Positions 1 through 13,137 of a DNA stretch of 64,000 nucleotides are shown piece by piece (position 1 is the first letter of the stretch; each line of letters starts with the position of its first letter). The translations under genes and the position numbers were made by a program. Under the pieces are notes generated by a model. The model worked only from the letters and a program-made list of their open reading frames with translations. It ran no database searches and was not told the origin of the DNA. The stretch is from Amoebidium appalachense (taxonomy: Eukaryota; Ichthyosporea), in assembly GCA_963693365.1 (NCBI GenBank), contig CAVNZM010000006.1, positions 2,170,001-2,234,000 of the forward strand. The letters are read 5' to 3'.

Positions 1-69
1 TGTTTGCGGAGTATGTGTGTGCCGGCATGGCAGCCGAAGCCTCTGGTGCTCAGCTGCCCCCTTCCCCCG

Positions 70-117
<48 letters not shown>

Positions 118-846
118 CCCGCCCGCCCCCTTGCTAAACAGTTCTGCTAATCATTACTAATTAGTAGGCAGGCTCAGTCGTTCAAATGGATTTCACGGGA
201 GGCCGCTACCCATGCGAAAACGGAATAAGGCCCCAACAAAATGGTCAAACCAACTCCCCCACCTCCACCCACCCCACCCTGGGATGGAACACAACCACAC
301 CCGCTCCGGCCGCATGCGCATGCATGCACGCGATGCCGACAACTCTCTTTGCAGCGACCGCGTCGGAGTTGTTCTCGACGGATATGACTCACCCATTCGA
401 TCGCATCAAAGTCTCAAACCCGGCCGGTTCCATTTTTGCATTCCGATTCGCACCCCTCCCTTTCCAGGCCGGGGTGATAAGGAGGCCTTGACTGAGGTGG
501 GACACTTTTTCTGGTGCTTTTTCTGTGTAAGAGGGTGTTTGGAGATGGTGTTGGAGTCAGTCTTCAACTTCAGTTTTTTGCAACGTCATGGTGAATATGT
601 GCATTAGTCAGCCTCTATGAAGGCTACTGTATGGTTTTGGTGTTTTCTGGAAAAGCAGGATCTTAGCAGTTAGCCAAACGGTCCGCAGCACCAATTGTAG
701 CATCGTCAGAGTGCGTGGAGAAGCTTGCAGACGACCACGAAAGTCATAGCAAACACGAAGGCACTCACTGGTTCGTAGCGCAGTTTTATGGCTGTTGAAT
801 ATCACATCCACACGATTGCTCGTTCATATTACCATACATCTTCAAG
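1..846. other. Intergenic/upstream region
   Basis: This stretch holds a poly(C) run of about 50 nt (roughly 70-116) and otherwise ordinary sequence. The first ~60 bases are open in more than one frame and could be the edge of an exon cut by the window, but nothing identifies it. The ~100 bp before the phosphatase start shows no clear TATA box. No gene is supported here. Confidence 0.5.
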
Positions 847-1367
847 ATGGAGGTGAGCTTGCAAGAGTACGTTCGTCTCACAGACGGAGATCCAGACTCG
901 GCAGAAGAGATCGAACTGCATTCAATGAGTGAATCCGTTCCAGATCTTGAAATAAACCGACAACCATCTACGACGGTGCAAAATACGAAACCATGGCGAC
1001 CGCTATGTTCCCCTTTTGTTCCCAGACGCGTGTTGGTCGCGGGCCTCGTTCTCGTGCTAGTTGCTGCCAGCGTGGTTGGGTACATCGTCTTGAATGCAAG
1101 CAGAAATCACGCGGGATCTTTGGTTGAACCCGAGTCTACAGGTCCGTCTGCGAGCTTTATTGTTGTGGGAGACACTGGCACAGGTGAGCCCCGTTTCAAC
1201 TTCTTTGCGTGATCTGATTTGTTCGTTTGCACGCATCTTGACAGGCAAGGTTGCTCACAGGTACAGCTGTCGCTGTTTCACCCGTGTTAAAGCGGGGGAG
1301 CTGATATAGGGAGAAGGGGGAGGAAGAGGATGGGGGAGAGGGATGTGTGTTGGGGGGGAGCAGCGCG

Positions 1368-1420
<53 letters not shown>

Positions 1421-2250
1421 TGGGACGTGGTAGGGTCGTGGATCTGTGCATCAAGTTCCTTCTGCGAACTGCTTCATACATCTGGAATATGTATATTATG
1501 TGAGTGCCATCGGCACGTACAGGGGATAAGGGCAATGGATCCGGAAGGAGTGTTATGAGACTCCGAACCGTTTTTTCACTTTTTCCCCTTGTTTTTTCTC
1601 CTTTGTGTCTGTCTCATGCCTCTCTGGGTATGTGGGTGGGTGGTTAACAGGGTAAGGCGGGGCAGGGGGGGGGGGGGGGGGGGGGGGAAGGGGGGACAGG
1701 TCGGCCGGTTGGGGGTGGGGGGGGGGGGGGGAGGACTGGGGGTTCAAGTTGAAGGAGGCGGCCTGGGGCCCCGGGGGGGGGGGGGGGGGGGGGGGGAGGG
1801 GAAGTATTTTTTGGCGAGCAGTTCTGTTGCTGTGTCATGTGTTTGCCTTTATGGTGGTTGTAGGTGTCGACACTGTTGACATAATGGTTAACAGCCTGTT
1901 ACCTTTTGCAATTTGTAAGTAGGGTATAGGTGAGATTTTTGAGTATAAATAAGTGTGGAAGTTTGGAGGCTTAGGTTGTGGTGGTGGTGATATTAGGGCG
2001 GGTAGATGGGTTCGTTGGTAGGGAGGGGGGGAGGGGGGGGGGGGGGGGGGGGGGAAGGGGGGATACTGGCTCTTAACTCTTGAGTAGACAGTGAAATGAG
2101 GTTTGGTATAAAAAGGGGCGGGCAGTGACCAGGTGGGGAGCAGGAAGAAGTTTGGTGACAAGGGGTAACACTGGTGGAGGGGGCGGGGAAGGGGATGGGG
2201 GGAGGGTGAAGGGAGGGAAGGATGGGGGGGAAGAGATGGGGGGGGGGGGG

Positions 2251-2289
<39 letters not shown>

Positions 2290-2643
2290 TAGGTCGGTCG
2301 GAAAGGTAAAGCAGGGTGTGGGAGGCATGTGGGGGAACCCTGCTGGCAATGTACCTTCCCCTGCACTGAGTATAGGGGGGAGGGGAGGGGAGGGGAGGGG
2401 GGTTGTGGATACGTAAGAAGGGACGGATTCAACCAGGTGTTCAGATTCAAAATAAAATATCAAACATGAACTGACATCCCCCCCCCTCTTCTCCCCCCCC
2501 CCCACCTCCCCCCCGCCCACCCCCTCCCTCCTCCCCCACCCCTCCTTCCCCTTTCCGAGTGTACCCATGTTCCATCTACCTTCCAATCCACCCATCTATC
2601 TGTTCACGCAGATGCGCCCTTGCACATGAGCACACCACACACC

Positions 2644-2683
<40 letters not shown>

Positions 2684-2702
2684 ACACACAGAGAGAGAGA
2701 GA

Positions 2703-2736
<34 letters not shown>

Positions 2737-2870
2737 TTCTCTTTCCCCTCCTCCGTTCCCTCTCCCCCCCCCCCCCCCCCCCCCCCCCCCTTGCCGCTCC
2801 TTCCGCCCTCATCCTCGACCCTCACCCGTCTTCCCCCATATGCCCACACACACACACATACACATGTCCT

Positions 2871-2901
<31 letters not shown>

Positions 2902-3191
2902 ACCACCACCACCACCATTTCACAGGTGACACCAACCAGTATGCTGTTGCAAAAGCCCTGGTGTCCGTGTGCCAAACACGGAAGTGCGAGTTTGCATTAC
3001 TGCCCGGAGACGTAATTTATGAAGACGGAATTAACGGTGCAAATGATGAGCAAATGCAACGGAAATTCGAAAAACCGTACGAGCAACTCAAATTTCCGTT
3101 TTATGCGATTGCTGGGAACCATGATGTGACGTTGGAGGACCATGGTGATGGGGCAAATCTGGCAAAAGGATCAAATCTGGTATGTTTTAAC

Positions 3192-3227
<36 letters not shown>

Positions 3228-3241
3228 CCGCTGCCCCGGAA

Positions 3242-3272
<31 letters not shown>

Positions 3273-3361
3273 GGGGGGGGGGGGGGGGGTAACCGGCCAT
3301 CGCGCATGAGCATGCACGCACACACACATCCGTGCGTGCGCTCACACATGCACACACACTT

Positions 3362-3395
<34 letters not shown>

Positions 3396-3669
3396 AATCC
3401 CCAACAACGACTGGTCGAGAGGGAAGACGAGAGAGTTCACCCTGTCCATATCATTTGCTCGTCATTTTCCAAGGGTCAAGAATCATACCCACCTTCAGAT
3501 TTCCCCAATTGCCCATTACCCCCCCCCCCCCCCCCCACTCTCTCTCTCTCTCTCTATCTCCCCCCCCCCCCCCCCCAAAAAAAAAAAAAAAAAAAAAAAA
3601 ACCTTTTCAGTTGTCGGTGTGCCTTTGCTGTTGTTGCTGCCTTGTAATATGTCTTTCCCGCTGCTGCCC

Positions 3670-3704
<35 letters not shown>

Positions 3705-4845
3705 ACCAAAAAAAAAAAAAAGACGGTTGCCGGTGTGCCTTTGCTGTTGCTGTCTTGTAATACCAATTCCCGCTGCTGAGTCCCCCCCCCCCCCTTCCCA
3801 ACAACAAAAAAAGAAAGAAAGAAAAAAGCCCACCCACCCACTCCCCATCCCCTTACCACAAAGAAAAATGGAAGGAAAGTCGTGTGTTGCTTTTATTGGG
3901 GTTGCAAATGACAATGGGCAATCTAGATATGATGCACTAGTTATAAGCACGCATTGTTCCTACGATTTTTTGTGCACAACGTTTTTCCTTTATGCCCTGA
4001 CACGCCCTGGTGCATATTGACATCCCCCCCTCCCCTCCCCCCTCCTTCTCCTTTTCCTCTGCCCCCCTCCCCCCTCCCCCCCTCCCGTCTTTTCGTTCCT
4101 TTCCCCACTCACTCTCGACACCTCATCTGCGTCCTCTCCTCCGTTCCGCCTCCCCTCCTTTGTTTTCCTCCCCGCCGTCCTTTCTTTCCCGGCTCCATCC
4201 CTTCCTTCTTTGCCCCCCCCACACCCCAACCCCCCCCACCCCCCCCCCCATCCACTCCAGGTTGCATATGCAAAGAGCGGACTCAGCACTAAATTTGTCA
4301 TGCCAGACCGCTACTATTCCTTCAGTATTCCTGAGGGGGACCCCAGCCCTTTGATCGATTTTGTTGCGCTGGAAACCAACACACTGGTGTGGAAGGAAAA
4401 AGACAAGACGTTCGACTTTGAGAAATTCAACGACAGGCAGAAGGAGGTGGTTCAGGAAAGGTCCGTGGTGTTTTTTTTTTCCGCCTCGTTTTTTTTGGCT
4501 TTTGCTGTGTGTGGCCCAATTTTTGGTTGCATTTTTGCTGGAAAAATGACGCTACATTATGAGATGATATTGTGAGTATGGTCGATGGCATTCATGGGTG
4601 ACCTCTGTGTGTGTATGAGAGGTGGGGTGGGGGGGGGGGGGGGGGGGGGAGCTGTTGTTTTATGTCCAATCACGCGGTCGAAAGAACATGAATTGTTAAT
4701 GAGGTGGCAGGGGAATTGGGGGGGTGAGGGGGTGGGGCTGTTTACTTGCTTTTTGCAAAGAAAGAGGGGGGGTTGAATGCATTCTGTTTACGGTGAGATA
4801 GAAGGGGCCTCTCCTCTTGCACCTTCCCTGCTCACAGTTATCTAG

Positions 4846-4880
<35 letters not shown>

Positions 4881-6270
4881 TTCTTCTCCCCTCCCATCCC
4901 CGCCCCCCTCGTCTAGGTTAGGAAATGAAAATGACTCCCCGGCTCCATGTTCAAGTTGGGAACCCCCCCCCCCCCCCCCCCCCCCTCCCCCCCCCCCCCC
5001 CCAAAAAAAAAACAAAAAAACAAAAAAAAAAACAACAACAGGAGAAGAAGAAGATGAAGAAGAAAAAGAAGAAGAAAGAAGAAGAAGAAGAAAGAGAGAG
5101 AACGAAAGAAAGGAGGGAAGTCATCCCTGTTCACGGTAAGATAGAAGGTTCCTCCCCCCCCCAAAGTCTGATTGAACATTGTTCAGTCAGCCCAATTGCC
5201 AACACGTGTGTGTGTGCATGCAGGCTGGCCTCCAGCAAGGGCACATGGCGAATAGTGTTTGGTCACCACCCATATTTGAGCAACGGCAAGCATGGGAGTG
5301 CTGGCATGTTCCATGACTCAGATGACCCCGAGGAGGAGAGGCACCCCTACAAGTCTGGCATGCTGTTTAAGCGCTGGTTCGAGGAGACGGTACGTGTTGT
5401 TGTTTTTTTTTTTTTTTTTTTTTTTTTTGTTGTTTTTTTGGCCCCAAGTTTTTTTGTGATATAAAAGCTGTGTGTGTTTATGTAGGTTGTGGTCGTGGTC
5501 GTGGGTGCGGCAGTGGGGAGGAGGAAGGAGGGGGGGGGGGGGGGGGGGGGAGGGGGGGGGAGAGGGTGGGGGGGGGGGGGGGGGGGGGGGGGGAGGGGGG
5601 CTTCTTTCCGTACCTCAACCCTTTCAGAGTGTGTAGGCTAGGGAGGCTGGCGGTTAGCGGTTAATTGATAATATCACTAATATAGGGCGTAAGTTACCCT
5701 CACTAATCTTGGATTTGAAAATGTCTTGAAATCAAAAATACCCAAAGAGATCTTCCAGATTACCTTAGCTGACCTATACTTAATGCCTTACCTGACCCAA
5801 AACGGCCGTTTTTCACACGTACTGCTTGTTACCGATGGAGCCCTGCGTTTACAACACTCGGGGGCAGTACTTTCAACACAGAACTCCATGCTATTTTTTC
5901 CCCCTCCTGAAAATCAACCTTAGTAACGTAAAAAATAATGTTAGAATTTTAACAGTATTCGTTCTTCCAGGTGTGTGGCAAGGCAGACATTTACTTTGCC
6001 GGCCACGACCACAGCCTGCAGTGGCTTCTACCGGTTGACACGTGCCCAAAAACACACCACATAGTCAGCGGTGCCGGGGGGAAGACTTCCGAATTAGGAA
6101 AGAAGAAGAGAATAGGCCCATATAAGCCCTATAACTGGCAGGTGGGGGACACGTTGGGGTTTTGGTGGGTGCAGGTGACGAGGGAGAGGATGACTCTCAC
6201 TGTGTTTACTGTTGATGCGGTCAGTGGGGAGGCGAGGGAGCAGTATACAAATCATGTGGATAGGCAGTAG
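847..6270 (+). CDS. Purple (tartrate-resistant type) acid phosphatase, membrane-anchored, 5 exons
   Basis: Coding exons are 847-1183, 2926-3179, 4261-4460, 5224-5389 and 5971-6270, all with GT-AG borders and matching phases (1,0,2,0), giving 418 aa. The family hydrolyses phosphate monoesters with a dinuclear metal centre. All seven expected metal ligands are visible: D109 in VVGDTG, D141 and Y144 in GDVIYEDG, N177 in AGNHD, H278 in FGHHP, and H331/H333 in AGHDH. Spacing and length of the catalytic part match animal TRAP (ACP5). The N-terminus is acidic and is followed by a hydrophobic segment at about residues 62-82 with basic residues before it, so a signal-anchor with a lumenal or extracellular catalytic domain is inferred rather than a cleaved signal peptide. 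The ATG at 847 is chosen because it gives this continuous N-terminal exon. Introns carry long poly(G), poly(C) and CA tracts. Confidence 0.92.
1371..1416 (+). repeat. Poly(G) tract (~46 nt)
   Basis: A near-pure G run in intron 1 of the phosphatase gene. The same 1.7-kb intron has more G runs (about 1663-1687, 1774-1796, 2256-2287) in its first part and C runs (about 2765-2790, 2871-2901) near its acceptor. Confidence 0.9.
2647..2733 (+). repeat. (CA)n/(GA)n microsatellite
   Basis: CA dinucleotide repeats with an internal GA block in phosphatase intron 1, followed by poly(C) and then the exon 2 acceptor at 2925. Confidence 0.9.
3609..3780 (+). repeat. Tandem duplicated unit separated by poly(C)-poly(A)
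   Basis: Two copies of a roughly 60-bp unit (about 3609-3670 and 3722-3780) share TCGGTGTGCCTTTGCTGTTG or a one-base variant, then a CTTGTAATA segment and CCCGCTGCTG. Each is preceded by a C-run/A-run block. Both lie in phosphatase intron 2. Confidence 0.75.
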
Positions 6271-6379
6271 GTGCGTTGGTGTGCTGCCTGTTTTTTTTGT
6301 TTTTTTTTTTTGGGAATTTTTTTTTTTTCCCCTCTTTTTATTTTAATTTAATTTTGATTTTATTTTTAATTTTTATTTC

Positions 6380-6410
<31 letters not shown>

Positions 6411-7196
6411 GTTGCCCATGGGTGCTCCGGTTTTTTGGCCGATGTTTTTTCTTGCGTTGAAGTTTAGACGCAACAGGTGATCGATGGTGTTCAAGGAATG
6501 GATCAGATGGTGTTCTCTCTCTTCAGCATACTTGTTGTTAGTGATAACCATTATGTGCGTGTGCGTTTTGGTGGAATGAAGCAAAGGCAGGGAGGCTTTG
6601 TGTGTGAGGTGTTTGTGTCCGCGTGTGTGTGCGCATTTACGTTTGATTGTTGCGGATTGTTTTGATGTTGCTGATTGTGCAGGAAATTAGGCATGGTGAG
6701 CTGCTGATTCAAGCTCGAGGGATGAACATAACACCTTTTGTGAATGTGGCCTGTATTATTATTTTTTAAATTGCTCGAAGGACTAATGGCATTTGCAACT
6801 TAACCCTACCCAGAGTACATATATTTGTCGCTGTATGAGGTGGAGTGAACATAGTAGATTGCAGGATTATGATCGATAGCGATGCATTTAATATTTGGTA
6901 TTTGCCTACGTGTACAAGAAAGTGACTGGCAAGTGAACATACATAACCCCGAACAATGCCTACAGTATGTATACTGTAATAGAGCCTCCCAACTTCTAAT
7001 ACACCCGGGTACGCCACCACCACGGTGACAAATATTATTGACCAATGCGCTGACACGTGAGCGCGGTCAACTTTTTGATTCACCATATATGTGCAAATAG
7101 CAAATAAATAAGCATCTACTTCTTGCTCTTATCAGACTGCGCATGCAGCTCTACCTCCGCTTCTCAAACCATCATCAGACGTTTGTCTTGATTAGA

Positions 7197-7232
<36 letters not shown>

Positions 7233-8008
7233 CGGCTAAGGGAGCACAAAATCATTTACTAAAGCGACTCTGAAAAGCACACGTTTTTCGACAGCTAGCT
7301 TCACACACCCACATTGACTAGCTAACTTGAACATAGAAGAGGGGTATGGATGTGTAGGGTATGAGGGCCATTGCCTGGGCTGGGCCAGAACACAGCGGCC
7401 TGGGGAGAGGACCCCCCCAAGGCCGGGGGGAGACGGGGAGATAAGACTTAATGTATGTAGTTGAAGGAGCTGCGCATAGTCTGTACTATGTAGTATACTG
7501 AAAAGAAAGGGGCTGGCTGGGGTAGGAAAACAAACTCCAGATTTCAGTAGGTGGAACATGGCGTTAAAGGGCGCAGTGTTCGCGGACTTCCGAACCAGGC
7601 ACGTCTTGAAGGTACGTCCCCATTGTGGCAAGATCAGCATCGGGTCGTTCAGAGTTTGCAAGTTGCTTGCCAGTGCACGTGGTGCACGTGTGCTGCAATG
7701 GTGTGCAGTTGCGTAGGTGCGTATATGTGTGCTGTTGTGTGTATTTATGTATGCCTGTCTTTGTGTGTGTATATTTGTTTGCAAGGTGTTAATGTGCACG
7801 GTGGACGTCGCCATCGTTTTTAGTGGATTGCGCAAAGCACGCCATGCCATAATCACGTGTGACACATGAGGTAGTGGTAACCTAGACACCAGTTACCAAC
7901 TTTGGCGTTCCAGCTCCACTAGCTTTGAAGGTCTTATTTTTGTCTGACGTTGATATCCATACCACCAAAATTGCTGTTATAAATCAGTAATTGCAACATC
8001 CTTTGACC
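6271..8008. other. Intergenic region between phosphatase and M20 genes
   Basis: Just after the phosphatase stop comes a T-rich stretch (6290-6390) running into poly(G) (about 6391-6410), which may be 3'UTR. A poly(C) tract lies at 7200-7230. A 654-bp open frame on the minus strand (7236-7889) resembles no family I recognise. No gene is supported. Confidence 0.5.
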
Positions 8009-8364
8009 TACGAGAGCGATGTGTTTACAGATGGAAAAGTTGGAATCCCTATCATACTTGATGTTCGTGCTGATAATGCTAAACGGGTAACTCTGTGACG
8101 AGCTTTGCCAGGGCCCGTAAATTTCAGCCTGTAACTGAGACTTCAAGTGTCCCAAGTTAGAGTTTTTACTGCTTGCAACATCGTGCTACGAGAGCGATGT
8201 GTTTACAGATGGAAAAGTTGGAATCCCTATCATACTTGATGTTCGTGCTGATAATGCTAAACGGGTAACTCTGTGACGAGCTTTGCCAGGGCCTGTAAAT
8301 TTCAGCCTGTAACTGAGACTTCAAGTGTCCCAACTTAGAGTTTTTACTGCTTGCAACATCGTGC
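8009..8364 (+). repeat. 178-bp direct tandem duplication
   Basis: Positions 8009-8186 and 8187-8364 are nearly identical, with only a few substitutions (for example GGGCCCG versus GGGCCTG, and CCAAGTTAG versus CCAACTTAG). A short remnant of the unit end also precedes copy 1 (about 7988-8000), which suggests more copies once existed. The high identity implies a recent event. Both copies are open in one minus-strand frame, but the protein is not recognisable. Confidence 0.9.
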
Positions 8365-8430
8365 ATGTCTGACTTTGTCTGTGCCACCCTGCACACACAC
8401 CCATATGCATGTTGACATTGGACGGCTATA

Positions 8431-8960
8431 CCGTACCCAAATACCCAAACCCAAACCTGGATTTTAAACCCAGATGTCACGCATCCGGCATGACCGCGCT
8501 TCGCACTGCAAAACAAAAAATGTATACTATAATAAAGCATTATAAAACAAACAAATATTTTGCGTAATAAGATATTTTTTTGAGCCGAAAATGTACTAGA
8601 ATTATGCTTAAATCTTAGTTCTTGGCGTTTTCCTGCTTCTTCTTGTTGTCGCTGAAGATTTGGGTTTGGGCTTGGGAATCTTGAAGACCCCCCCCCCCCC
8701 CCCCCCCCCCTCTTCTAGATTCCTATCCCAAACCCAGATTTTGGAACGTGAAACGCAAATTACCTGCCATATTTGGAAAAGATGTGCTATCAAAGAGGCC
8801 CTTTTCATATAAGATTCAGGTGCTCGATGGTGATCTATGGCAAATCCGACCACGCGATGATTGGTAGCAGATTGAAACGCAATATTTCAATATCCAATCG
8901 ACCGTCAATACTAATATTAAATCTAGGAATCTGGGTTTAGGTTTGGGTTTTTGGGCACGG
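8431..8960. mobile_element. Non-autonomous inverted-repeat element (MITE-like)
   Basis: The left arm (8431-8476) contains CCGTACCCAAATACCCAAAC and ends AAACCCAGATG. The right arm (about 8929-8960) reads as its imperfect reverse complement (CTGGGTTTAGGTTTGGG, then TTGGGCACGG). A second, inner inverted pair lies at about 8655-8690 and 8712-8750 and encloses a poly(C) run. No transposase frame is present. The boundaries and the class of the parent transposon are inferred. Confidence 0.55.
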
Positions 8961-9195
8961 CCCTCTTTTTTTTCAGAGGGTCGTGATTTGGGTGAGGTAT
9001 AGTCGCCCATTAAAGTGGGCGTCATAACCATGTGCGAACCCCGAATAAACTATTCGCCAAATAAGGTAATTTGAATGTTAGGTGCATCACTGCATTTTTC
9101 GTCCTAGCCAATCAGCGATTGTGTATTCCGAATTGAATTCAATTCTTTGATTGGTTGATAGGACACCACCAATCACAACGAGGATCGGATCTGGA
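8961..9195. other. Upstream region of the M20 gene
   Basis: Unique sequence with a CCAATCA motif (9109-9117, in an AGCCAATCAGCG context) about 90 bp upstream of the TATA box. This could be a CCAAT box, but that is inference. Confidence 0.4.
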
Positions 9196-9202
9196 TATAA
9201 AG
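9196..9202 (+). promoter_or_regulatory. TATA box of the M20 peptidase gene
   Basis: TATAAAG sits about 30 bp before a pyrimidine-rich stretch that is a plausible start site (around 9225). A consensus donor follows (CACAG, then GTGAGC at 9256), and a good acceptor (ATTCACAG ending at 9684) lies 7 bases before the start codon. This suggests a short non-coding first exon and a 5'UTR intron at 9256-9684. Confidence 0.55.
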
Positions 9203-9691
9203 AGCGGTTGACTGTTTCCTATGTTTTTCGTTCTCAGTTTTCGTTGTTTTCACAGGTGAGCGTTTCTGTTGTTCTGATTTCCCGAGCTTAGGGTAGCTAT
9301 TGCTACCAAAAATATATTCATAAATGTGAGTGCACAACAGACTATTATATTCCTTGCTGCACGTCATGCCAGCATGTCCGCGCAGAGAAGCTGGTGTGAA
9401 CTTAAAGTACATACTGCTGTTACATCTCTGCAGTGCTGATGTCGATCGGCGTATTACACACGTTTATTTACTCTAGTTAGATCCGACCGATGGAGAGGCT
9501 ACAAACGAGTGGGAGTGGGAAGGGGGAGGGGGGGGAGAAGGGGAGGGGGGAGGGGAGGGCAACTATACCCAGCTTTGGCTTCAAAACCTCCTCTTATACC
9601 ACTTCGAAATTCCCAGTTCTTCGCTGAGTACCGTTACCTTGCCGCTCACCCTCTTTATCCCCTCTTCTTCCCACCCATTCACAGTGCAAAA

Positions 9692-10920
9692 ATGGCGGCC
9701 AACGCAAAGACAATTTACGAGCACGTCGCTGCTGAGTGGGACAAGACAATTGTCCCTGCTCTTGAGGAATACATCCGTATTCCCAACCAGTCACCCCTGT
9801 GAGTCTGCAATCTGCTTGAAAATGGTTGGATTCTAGTTGCTTGGCCATAGTGCGCGGATATACTGTGTTGTCATGGTGGACGACTGACGTGAGTTTATTT
9901 GGGGGAGGGGATAAGTGTTTTTGGAAGGTCTTTTTGTTGGTTGAGGTGATTGAGTTGTGCTTTGCTCGATCGTACGTGTAGCTTACAAGCGAGTCATTGA
10001 TAGACGTGAGCTTGAGTTAGTTGTGATAGAAGAGGAGAAGTTGAAGGGTCAAGCTAAATGCGGTTTATCTGTTGAAGTGGGTAAGGCTAGGTCTGTTCAT
10101 AAGGTACTGGCTCAACATATGATCGAATGAGGGTGAGTGGTGGGTGGATGGGCTGGGGGCCCGGGGGGGGGGGGGGGGGGGGGGGGGGAGGGGGGGGATG
10201 GACAGGCATACTGATGGACTACCATGTCTGAGAAGATGGAGATATGGAGAGGGAGGTTTGGGAGACGGCAGAGTTGGGGGAGGGGAGGGGGCGGGGCCCC
10301 GGGAGGGGGCTGTCTGGAAGGAGATTACTACCACTAACCCACACCTGTGCAGGTTTGACAAGAACTGGGCCACAAATGGATACCAGGACCAGGCCATCGA
10401 CCTGATTGTTGGCTGGTGGGTGCCCAGGCTGCATTTGCCTATGTAGATGATACTCTGTGGGACAGGATTGTTAGTGGTGGGGTAGAAGAGTGCACTTTTT
10501 TCCCCTTTTAGTCGATGTGGGTGTGGGGGGGGGATGGTGGTGAGGGGGTGGGGGGAAGGGTGTAACAGTCGATGGGTGTGTGTGTGTGGGGGGGGGGTGG
10601 GAAGGAGGATAGCACGAGGTCGGAAAAGAGAGGAGAGGGTATTTTATTTTCCGCGCCGCATGGCATACCAACCCCCAGATTGAAGTCTTCACACTTAACA
10701 GTACTATTGTGAAGGGATTTTGAAGACGTCGTTTAGTTTTAGTTTTGTTCAGCAAGGGGTGAAAAATATCTAAACATCAGATGTGGAAAATGTGTGAAGG
10801 AGGAAACTTCTGTGCGAGGGGAACGTTGACGTGGAAAGCCTCGTGTATAACCGCAAAAGATATTCTGCTCATACCTCCCCCTTTTCCATCTCTCGCTCTC
10901 CCTCACGCCCCTCCCCCCGT

Positions 10921-10994
<74 letters not shown>

Positions 10995-11296
10995 CATCAA
11001 TACCACTTCCACCAATACCAACACCACCACTCTCCCCACCTTCCCCACGAACTACTCAAGATGCACACCCCGTATATGTTTCTTGCATATTCACATTACA
11101 ATATCTCTGTGACCCAATGTTTCATACTGCCAACACCCCATTTCAACGTTCTTTCCTCCCCCTCTTTCTCCCGACTGCCCCCCCCCACCCCACCCCTTCC
11201 CATTTCCTCTTCTCTTCTCTCTCTGTTTCCTCTCTCTTTCTCTCTCTCTTTCTCTCTCTCTCTTTCTCCCCTCCCACCTCTCTCTCCCCCTCTCTC

Positions 11297-11358
<62 letters not shown>

Positions 11359-11583
11359 CCTCTTCCTCTCCATCTCCATCTCCCTCCACCTCTTCCTCTT
11401 CCTCTTCCTCTTCCTCTCCCTCTCCCTCCCCCTGTTACAGGGTAAAGAAGCAGGCAGTCAAGGGTCTGCAGGTGGAGGTTATCCGTGAAGCCAACCGCAC
11501 CCCCCTGATCCTCATCGAGGTTCCCCCCACCAACCCTGAATGCAAGGAGTATGTCAACGACTCCCCCCCCTTCACCCCCTGCG

Positions 11584-11616
<33 letters not shown>

Positions 11617-11917
11617 CATCACACAGCACCAGCCCTCCACCCTCTCCCACGGGAAGGTGTTTATCTATTCGTGGTCGCACATCTGAATCACTTTTGTTTG
11701 GTAAATAATAGGGCTCGTATTTGTGTAACACATGTGATCCCCCCCCCTCCCCCCCCCCCCCCCCCCTTCTTCCCCCCCCAAAATCCCTCTTCCCACCCAT
11801 TCCTCCCCTACGACTCTTTCCATCGGCTTAGATTGCGTGAGAGATCGTTATTGATGTGTGTCCCTTGTACACTCATGCACACACGCGCACGCACGTGCGT
11901 GCACACACACACACACA

Positions 11918-11949
<32 letters not shown>

Positions 11950-12188
11950 GGACTGTGATGCTTTACGGGCACATGGACAAGCAGCCTCCCATGGCCGAAA
12001 CCTGGGACTCCAAATTTGGTGGCCCATGGGACCCGGTAAACCCCTTCCCCCCCTCCCCCCTCCCCCCCGTCCCCCTCCGCCCGCATTGGCTCCTCCTCTC
12101 CCTCCGCCTCCTCCCTCCCCCCCCCCCCCCCCCCCCCCCCCTCGTCCCTGGCTCCTCCTCTCCCTCCGCCGCCTCCCCCCCCCCCCCC

Positions 12189-12220
<32 letters not shown>

Positions 12221-12504
12221 CGCCCCCTCCCTCCCACCTCCACCACCACCATCTCCACCACCACTTCCGCACATGCCTCTGCCACTGCCACTGCCATATT
12301 CTTTTCCATTTTTCTTTCTTTCTTTCTTTTTTTTTTTTAAGATGGGGGGGAAAGGGGGGGTGGAGGGATGGGGGGGGGGGAGGGGGGAGGGGGATGTATA
12401 TCTTTCCTGGTTCACCATTGAGCAGGACGCGGGCTTGTCTGCCCAGGCATTTGCACATGCAACAATGCAATACAGGTACATATCACATGTGGACACATAT
12501 CCAG

Positions 12505-12552
<48 letters not shown>

Positions 12553-13093
12553 CGCACGCACACGCACACAGTCAAAGGACATACTAACACCCACCCACCT
12601 GCACCCACAGCGCATCATTGACGGCAAGCTCTATGGCCGTGGTGGTGCCGATGACGGCTATTCGACCTTTGCTGCCGTCACGGCAATTGCTGCCCTCGAG
12701 GCAAACGGTAGACCCCCTGCCCCCCCCCCCCCCCCCCCCCCCGGGCGTAAGTTCCCCCCAGTCACGATACTGAGCTTGACTTGGGCCCCCCCTGAGGACT
12801 CTTGTGTGGTATTCACTCTGCATTGTGTTGTCCGTGGTGAACGTTTACTTCGTACTCCATAACACGCTGTACGCCTTCGCTTCCCTCCTCTCCCCTCCCC
12901 CCTCCTTCTCCCCGTCCCTGTTCCCCTCCCTCCCCCGCCCGTGTGGCAATTTTCCGTGTTGTTTTGATATTCGTTTGTGCACTGCAGTGTTTTTTTCGAT
13001 GTGTGCTGGATTAACTCTGTGCTTCCTACTGTGTTTGTCTTCTCAAATTCCACCCCTCCCCGTACTGCAGCAAGCTCTACCCTTACCAATCCC

Positions 13094-13137
<44 letters not shown>

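Noticed and set aside
1343-2595. Poly-Pro and poly-Gly proteins in phosphatase intron 1
   Set aside because: Pure products of poly(C)/poly(G) tracts between two well-defined exons.
7236-7889. 217-codon open frame on the minus strand
   Set aside because: No recognisable domain, no splice-supported neighbours, and part of it reads through a TG-rich simple-sequence stretch that inflates open frames.
8431-8960. Interstitial telomere-like TTTGGG repeats
   Set aside because: Only two or three imperfect units per arm, arranged as inverted repeats, not a telomere array.
12394-12480. Extra exon in the M20 gene between exons 4 and 5
   Set aside because: Open in several frames, but direct joining of 12035 to 12611 gives the expected M20 sequence around YGRGGADDG.
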